From NCBI RefSeq assembly GCF_963855985.1, contig NC_087111.1, positions 935,001-999,000 of the forward strand: 64,000 nucleotides of DNA, in the 5' to 3' direction. Below, piece after piece: positions 37,901-46,900 of this stretch. The position numbers and the translations under genes were made by a program. Every line of letters starts with the position of its first letter. Positions within the stretch are counted from its first letter, which is position 1. The notes under the pieces were generated by a model, which saw nothing but the letters and a program-made list of their open reading frames with translations, was not told the origin of the DNA and did no database searches. This DNA is from Ostrinia nubilalis (lineage: Eukaryota > Arthropoda > Insecta > Lepidoptera > Crambidae).

Positions 37901-40900
37901 CAACTAAGTCAAATAATGCTTCTGTTATTTATGTAGTCAAGTCCAGGGATCGATGGGGATCAAACTAGTGACCCACGAATAGGCACAGACACCGTAGTGC
38001 TGTCTCCTGAACTATTAATAATTTCTATTGCACGTCGTATAGCATTGCCTACTACAGCATTCACATGTCAAGGCGGTAGTTGAAGCACCCATAAACTTTA
38101 GTGGTAGTGTCATGCTTACGACGTTATAACGCCCGACCTGGCGTAGACAGTTCCATCTTGACTGTTATTTATTAAGGGTGAGATTGACTCACCCTGAATC
38201 CAAGTCGCATATACTATGGGGTCATAGGTTAAGTGAAGTAAAACTTGGAGGTACAGCTATATAAGAGGTGTGTTGTAAACGTGGGACTTAATATGACTTT
38301 ATACATATTCTGAACAAAACACGCTATAGTGAAATTGTATAGGCAGCTGTTCCGTAATTCAAGATTTTAGACTTTAGCGTTTATAACTGCGAGCAAAGGG
38401 ACTGAAATGCGACATTTATTATACAACTATGTAATACCTACTCATGTAGCTACAACTTGACGAGTTGTGCTACTACAGCCTTGGACATGATCAGACTATT
38501 CAGAGATTGTTAACCAATCACTTCAATATTTGGACCTACTTGTATCATCAACTTGAATCATTTAATCTGGGCTTAAGATTCAAGATTCATCACAGCTATT
38601 ATTCAGTTTACATTCATACTTCATCGTTGTTTCAGTATACAATAGGTATTTAGCCTTGGATCCTTTAACACAGATCCCAAATGTGCGAACGAACACTCAA
38701 TTTGAGCGCTAAGTCCTCGACAGAGCGTGAGTCTCTACAATGCCTAATGGCCGATATTAATAGTGTTAACTTTGCCCGTCGTATAACTGAGGGAAACGTG
38801 GTAGGTTCAATATGCCCTGAAATTGATGTGTCTAAAGTGAGAAGTATCTACATTATAGACTCTATAAAAAATGAAAAATGATAAATATCTCTTTCATCAT
38901 CATCATTTCAGCCATAGGACGTCCACTGCTGAACATAGGTCTGCCCCAATGATTTCCACAATGGCCGGTTGGCCAACGGATTAGCAAGCTGAAGTGGCAA
39001 TGGGCAGGGTACATAGTACGCAGAACTGACGGCTGATGCATGTTCTGGAGTGGAGGCCACGTACCGGAAAGCGCAGCGTAGGACGCAAGGTGGACCGACG
39101 ACCTCATTAATCTCTCATTAATGACATTAAATTATTAGTAGCTTATTATTTAGAAATGTTTCTTAAAATAGTGTTCATGCATAGCACATACTTAGTGGTA
39201 AGATAATCTCAATCCGGAAGTTTTGAGTCCCAGACAAAAAAAAAACACATTCCCGGTTAATACCAAGTGATAGGACTTTAACTAACTTGATTACATTTAT
39301 TTTGAACGAATAAAGTAACCAGTACCCATCGGCGTTTTGTAAGAATTTTTATTCTAAACATCTTGTCTAGTAGTACCATCTAATACCTTATAACTCTTTT
39401 GTTGTTATTTATTACTTCCCATTCAAAAACGAACCTAAATATTGTATTTTTCAACGAAAAAGCTAATATAGCCCATTGAGAAATGAGCTCACTCCATCAG
39501 TCCCAATTGTGCCCGTGCTACATCCCAACGCGGGTAGTAATTTATGAAACGGCATTGACAAACGACCCGACAGGCCATGTGCTGCACTGTTACAATGAGC
39601 TGGACTTAATTGCCGACTAACTTTCACACGCGGTTTCACTCGGATTTTGATTTGTTTTACACAAGCTTTGGCCCGCGTCTTCGCCCTTGAATTTCAGTAT
39701 TTTTTTAAAACTCGTGTTAACCTCTTGTGGTAAGTAAACATGCTTGTGTTACGAGTATATCTCGTAGAGCTGATGGCCGCTTGAGCAGAAGAGTGTTTGA
39801 GTAGTGACCACCTGTCTTTGTGGAAATCCTTAGTGGAGGCCTTTATCCAGCAATGTACGTCATTTGGCTGAAACGAACGAACGACTAAGTTTACCACAAT
39901 AGTCGAGCGGCGGCAGGGTTCGGACCCGCGTTCCTCGAGTAGGCCAGTCCGGCACCTTTCACTGTTCAGCTATTGTTCAGGTATAAAAACTATTTTGTTT
40001 TTCTGTAGGTCTCAAACTATCTCTAATACCAAGTTTAATCTAATTCGCTTCAGTGGTTTATGCATGAAAAGGTGACAGACAGACTAACTTTACCTACTGC
40101 CAAATTATGGCTAGGTCTAAACCCTCTCAAAGTCTAGGTCCCACCGGTCTTGACCTCAGAATTAATGATTAATTTAAACTATTTGAAATGGCCCGTACAA
40201 AACAGATGGTCTTAATTCCAACGTGGCTTGATTAACGACCAAATCGGTTTAGCTAAATTGACCGAGCATTGACTTTGGTGAACTTGAGAGAAATCGGATG
40301 TTAAAAGACTATTAGTATTACGAGTAATCTGAGAGTAGTACTTAGTTTAAAGGGTAAGTAGTAGTTTCGCACGATTTTCCTTCGCACGAATGTGCGAAAT
40401 ATCCTCTTTCAATAATATTTTTTTTAGTGGGCGTTTCGCCCGGATGTATTAAAAGTATTAAAATCGCGTGCGAATTGACTCTTTTTTTAAATAGTAGTAT
40501 GCGATTACTAGTAAAAAAAAATTATTGAAAGGGGACGTTCGCACATTCGTGCGCAGGAAAATCGTGCGAAACTACTACTAACCCAGTTTAAATATGGGTT
40601 AGTAGTAGTTTCGCACGATTCGCATACTACTAGTTCAAAAAAGAGTCGATTCGCACGGGATTTTAATAATTTAGTACATCCGGGCGAAACGCCTACTAAA
40701 AAAAAATATTATTGGGATGTTTCGCACATTCGTGCGAAGGAAAATCGTGCGAAACTACTACTAACCCTTAAATATTATTAGTAACTAGCGGCCGCCCGCG
40801 ACTTCGTACACATGGATCCCGTTTTACTCTCATAGGGGTGGAGTTTCGTAAAATCCGTCTTGGTGAGCACCTACGTTCTAAAAGGAACCCACATGCAAAA

Positions 40901-43900
40901 TTTGAGACTCCTAGCACTTGTAGTTTCTGAGATTTCGTGATGAGTGAATGAGTCAGTGACCTTTCGCTTTTATAGATATACCTACTTAAGTATGTAGATA
41001 AATAAATTTTGTTAAGATCCACAAGTGATGTATTCCGAAACATGCCAATCTAATTCCATTAAAACCGCAAGTGTAGGTAAGTATGAAAGGTAATTGTAAG
41101 TAAGCCCGCTAAGTGTAGGTGTAATTCGATTTCCTCGTATGTTAGTAATACTTTTTGTATGACACACGTGGAATCGAATCCAAAGCAATACGATTCAATA
41201 TAATAAACGACACAAATACACGTCTAAAAAGACACAAGGGGGCTTGAATAGCAAAGTTTTGTGATGGATGTTTTACAAAATTGAGGAAAACAAGAAACAA
41301 AAATAAGGAAAATTACAGCTGCGTCTCCGAGTTCTGAAAACTATCGAATGAAAATGAATGAATAAGTGAAACACTTACTTGGTAAATTCAGCAGTCCTTC
41401 AGAACTAGGTAAAAGCACGTGCATTTGAAAAACAGTCACCTTTGAAACTTAATTTCACTTTCACAACAACCTACTCGGTCTAGGAGTCAGATTAAAGAAG
41501 CAGAGCACCAAAATATTACACTATATTATCACTTTGACACAATAACACTATTTAATAGCACTTTCTACAAAACTCTGTGCAAAAACAGACACGACTATTT
41601 TTCATGACATCACGCATAAGTTGCATCATGCCAAACGTCAACAGAAACTTCGAAATCTCAACGGGGTTCACAAGTTTATGGTTGGTTGGATCGGGTGTCA
41701 AGAAATTCAAAATTCGAACGTTATAAATTTGCGTTACTACAAACTAAAAAGTTTTGAAACAATACGTTCCTAATTTAAAAATTGCTTTGAATCGATGGAA
41801 AGACAGTTAACTTTTTTTCACTACCATTTTTTTCTTACTAATATAAATGCGAAAGTTTGTATGGGTGTCTCGATGTCTGGATGTTTGTTACTCTTTCACG
41901 CAAAAATTACTGAACGGATTTTGACGAAACTTTACAGTATTATTGTTTATAACCCAGAATAACATATAAGCTATAACTTATGACAATCTGTGAGAAACTA
42001 AATATCACGCGGGTGAAGCCGCGGGCAAAAGCTAGTGTTAGAATAATAATAAAGAAGAAACAAAGGTGGAACGCACAGCACAGTCTTATCCCTTAGCCTA
42101 GCCGCAGACCACCAATTTTTAGTTGGCCGATAGTTCTTCATACAAATTAGCCCAACTATCGTCCGACTAGAAGTTTGTAGTCTGTGGGAAGTCTAAAAAC
42201 GATCTCTACCATACCACACTCGGAGAGAGGACAGTCCAAATAAAAAGGGTAAGGTGGAAAAAAGTAGAGTTATGTACAATTATTACAAGTAGGTACATTC
42301 TAACAAAATTATGTTAGTACTTTCACTTTTACTGCCATCATGACTGTAAAGCGTTTTATGAATAAACATCAAGCTGTAACGGCCATTATTTTATTACCTT
42401 CCTAAAATGTGCATTGAAATTAAATTATTATACACCTGTATATACTAAAGGTCGACTAAATTTTTTATTACGAATTTGAAATTGCAGTTGAATTTATTAC
42501 TAAACATTTTTTTTTTTATGTGATAGGAGGCAAACGAGCAGACGGATCACCTGATTATGTCGAAAACGAAATGTTATGCGATAGTGGCATAATTACTGGC
42601 ATACATTTAGTAGAAGGTATTGAACAACATTTTATGGATTTTTAATAAGTAATCTTCATCTTTTAAAGCCTTCAGTGGTAAGATTGAAACTAAACTCAGA
42701 AACCGCACTGATTCGATTTGAAGGATGGACACACAGTAAATCTCATATATTTATTCTTTAGGAAAATATAGAGTCATGTCCACTTATTTGTCCAAAACAT
42801 AAATAGGTACAATCCCATGCTTTGAAAACTACAATAACCTTTTAGAACCGATTGAGTTATGTCAAAAGCCTATGAATGACGGGTTCATTTAGTCTAACAG
42901 TTCTGACACTAGGGTCAGATTTTCCGTAAGTCATGCGACCTGTCATTGCCGGCGGCGATGGCGATCCTGCCCGCGTTGGTGTAGTTGAAGCGTTACAGAA
43001 AACAAGAAGTTTTTGTGTACCCGTTGAATTTACTGACTTATGACAGCTCTGTACACATACGCGAATAAAAAAGCGATACAGTCGCGCCTCAATTATCATA
43101 AACCGATCTGAACGACCGCTAAGTCTTTGTTTTATGTTCCGACATACATTTTGTTTTACGACCATGTTTTAGTGTGGATAAATGTTTTGGGCGGGGGTTT
43201 TGAGTGTTGGGAAGTCACATTCAAATTGTTTTGTAAATAAGTAACTAGCGGAAAGAAGTTTAAGGATATGATGTACTTGATGTTTTGTTTCTCTTGCAAC
43301 TGTAATTCAAACTGGATCAAAATGCCTAGATTGGTGGTTTGAATCAGATTACAATACTTCATAACTACCATAGTCGGATAACTTTTAGAGCAGGTGCACA
43401 CCGTTGATTTTTAGTATCTTGTAATTTTGACATATTTCCCATACTGAAACTGTCAATGTGTCAAACTTATTCTTCAGTTAAAAGTTATCCCACCAAAAAC
43501 ATTCTGTAAAAAATTAGCCAAGTCTCGATGGAGCTGCCTGTTTATCTCTAAAAAGTAATGAAATCTAGACAAAGTCGTGCCAAGTCTATGGTTCCTTACT
43601 GCGATTTCTTTATTATTATATTTAATGTTGTGTGACTTGGCCGTTGAAGGGTACCAAACCAGATGCTCCATGACACCATTGCACCAATCTGTCGCCAAAA
43701 CCGCTACGCATTGACGATGGAAAATAAATTGCACTTGGAAAACGTTGATTCAATAACCAGTCAATTGTAGGCTTAATAAAGCTGCGTATTTCAATAATAC
43801 TTATGTATGATTATCTTAATAAAGATTGTTCAACGGCCAAGTCACACAACATTAAATATAATAATAAAGAAATCGCAGTAAGGAACCATAGACTTGGCAC

Positions 43901-46900
43901 GACTTTGTCTAGATTTCATTACTTTTTAGAGATAAACAGGCAGCTCCATCGAGACTTGGCTAATTTTTTACAGAATGTTTTTGGTGGGATTTCACTTCTT
44001 TTTGTAGAAAGTGGCATAATTATTTAACGTCGGCGTCTTATCTTTTAATATCATCGACATTTTTTTTACGATATTAAACACAAATAAACTCAACGACCTT
44101 TAAAATGGACAACGAATCAGAAATTGTTTTAATAACAAGTGCCACGCTTTCTAGCTGTGAGCGGTACAGGCGAACACCACGGTGCCGGTGTGGCGCTAGT
44201 AGTATTGATTTATGAATGTGGTGTTACTCCAGATCTTCGATTTTCCTAGTTTTTATAGTTTTCCCTTTATGTAGTCATTAAACCCTAACTCTGTACCAAA
44301 TTTCAGCTCTCTGAGTTAATGGGAAGTACTAGTTCTATTTTGATGATCATCAGTGAGTGAGTGAGTGAGTGAGTGTCGTAAATGCGAAACTTTGCTTTCG
44401 CTTAACTTCGGAACTAAATGACCTACAGACTTGAAATTTTGGATTTTAAGTATGTGATTATAGCTTACTAGATGACAAAAATTTCTGCGTTCTGGTCTTA
44501 TCCAGAGGTTCTCAAATAGAGGCCTGAAAATGCGGCGAAATGGTTCCAGTAAAGGATGGTACGGCAGTGTTTGCTTCGCGCTCGACTTGGCGGGGGCACT
44601 GCCGTGCCCCCAGATCCGACGGTGGCAAAATCAGTTACAATAAATATGTTCCGTGAGAGCTTTAATTATGTGCTATTTCTATGTGTTCCTACGAGGTTGT
44701 AAATGATTGTCTGATAGTGCACATGCAAACTATTACGGGTATCGTTTACACGATTGACGTTATTTATGCGCTACAATGCAGTTTAATGCATTTTTAATAG
44801 CATCAGCAGTCGATAAATCGAGAACTCACATTGTGTTACACTGCATACATTTAGATAAAACGGGAAAGAAGTATGAAATAGTGAAGTAAGTGGCCCCCAC
44901 TAGGTAAACCTGTCGTAATTAATACATTTAATTAAAAATAATTAACATTGTAATTTACTTTAATAAACCGACGATCTGGTGAATGTCATGGAAAGTACCT
45001 GCATGCGGGCAACGCAGGACCGGTCATTATAGAAATCCTTGGGGGAGGCCTTTGTCCAGCAGTGGACGTCATTTGGCTGAAAAGAAACAAGTTGGACTCT
45101 ACATATTACCTACAGTCGTAATAAATAACACTTATTGCACCATCTTACTTTATCTTTGACAAACGTAAAAAATCTGTCATACTTCATACAAAAACGCGGT
45201 TATCGTTAAAGTTACGGTCAAAATTAGGTGGTGCAACTCAGCCTAAAAGTCATAAAAAATATTCCTTATTTGCGATTAGGCTTTCAAAAAATCTCTTTTA
45301 TTTAAGGTGCCAAAGTGTTAAGCTCGATGTATAAGGTCGTACCTACATTGGCTTAACGACTTAGGAGAGAAGACGTAAAAAATGAATAGATTTTTTTTAT
45401 TTACATTATGCTAATATAGGATTGCCTTATTGGATTGACTAGATGGATACAATATTTCATTTTGTCATCCCGGGATATTACCTACTATTCGTTCATAAAA
45501 ATATTCTGTAAACCTTAATTTTTCATTCGTGATAGTGAGTTCTGAAAAAATTAACGATTTTTCATTTTGGTATGTCCAAATTGACAAAAACTAGGGTCTT
45601 AATGCCTATTCGCGTCCTTGCGACGGTTCACTCTATATGCACGGATCACAGCAGAAATACTTAAGAGTGTAACCTGTCATACAGCCAGGCATTCATAAAA
45701 GGCTTTGTTATTGTGTCGATACTGTTATTTTTAAATATTTTAAAGACGTTTGGACGTAAACAGGTGATATGACTCTAACATGTGTTTCTAAGAATTTGTT
45801 ACTGCAATTATAGAGCTTATGTTAGTAACAACCATTCATTATACCTTTATACAGCAATGAATAGAATAACTGTAATGGCGCCATTTTACCTATAATATCT
45901 CGCATGATCGTCGTATCGTCATGTCACGTGATCACGCGATTTTGTATGGGATTTTGTCACGATAAAAATGTTGGTGTCGATATTCATGACATGTGAGAGA
46001 CTTACTTTAATTGGTATAATTATGTAATAGCAAAATACATTTTTTTAAGGAAAAGGACAAAATGAGCACAACTGAAACTAAGAAAAAAAAAGTTTTTTTT
46101 TTGTAAGTAGGTAGGCTTTCAGAAAGCGCTTTTACACGTCCCAATTAAAGGTTGCCCTGCCAACACTTCGGGACGGCTAGTTCAGTGATTCGTCCCACAA
46201 CACGTTCGTCCCAGTGGGACAAACATGTTGTGGGACGAATCACTGAACTAGACAATATCACATTCACACGAGCTGGTGCTAAGAAATGGTGGAAGAAACC
46301 CTTTGTCAGCCTCTTTTTTAATAAATTGATACAGGAAATACATTAAAATGTAACCCTAATTACCTACTTTAAAACACAGTCTATGGTGAGAAGGCAAGAG
46401 AGTTGGTTGAAACGCGACCAAATACAAACTCAACTAACTATGTCCAAAGTTGGTTTAGTTTTAAGCGTTGAAACTGCCAGCCTCCACATAACCCCTGACA
46501 AATTCCGCCAAATATATCCGCGCTATTAATCCGTACGACTGCGCTATCTGCGGGCTTAGCGCTAACAAATGGCGCGGCTAGATGGACAGCCATCGCCATC
46601 GCTCGCGGTTACTAATGTTCCACGTCAGCATTAGCGGGACAAGTCCGGATACATGGCCTGGTAGCTTTGATGTTGGCACATTGTCACTTAATTATGGCAG
46701 AAATTAAGGGTATTTTTTGCTAGGTAGCATTTTATAAACCAACTTGTATGTCTCTATTACTTATCTTTAGGTATGAATTAAAGGTAAAATAGAATAATGA
46801 CGCACCAAAAAAAAAACCGATAAAATCTATCTATGTATCTCAAGTACCTACATTTTAGGTCTAAAATGAAACGTTTTCACAAAACCAATCTAAAATTTCG

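Noticed and set aside
38681..38881. 66-codon frame MCERTLNLSAKSS...
   Set aside because: Protein-like composition, but no family match, no splice signals and a position next to a LINE copy; not enough to call a gene.
39898..39950. GGGTTCGGACCCGC, resembling the T-loop region of a tRNA
   Set aside because: No acceptor stem or anticodon arm can be folded around it; such fragments occur in lepidopteran retroelements.
43474..44027. Two 'proteins' sharing an identical 53-residue stretch
   Set aside because: They are the two arms of the perfect inverted repeat read in opposite directions, not a gene pair.
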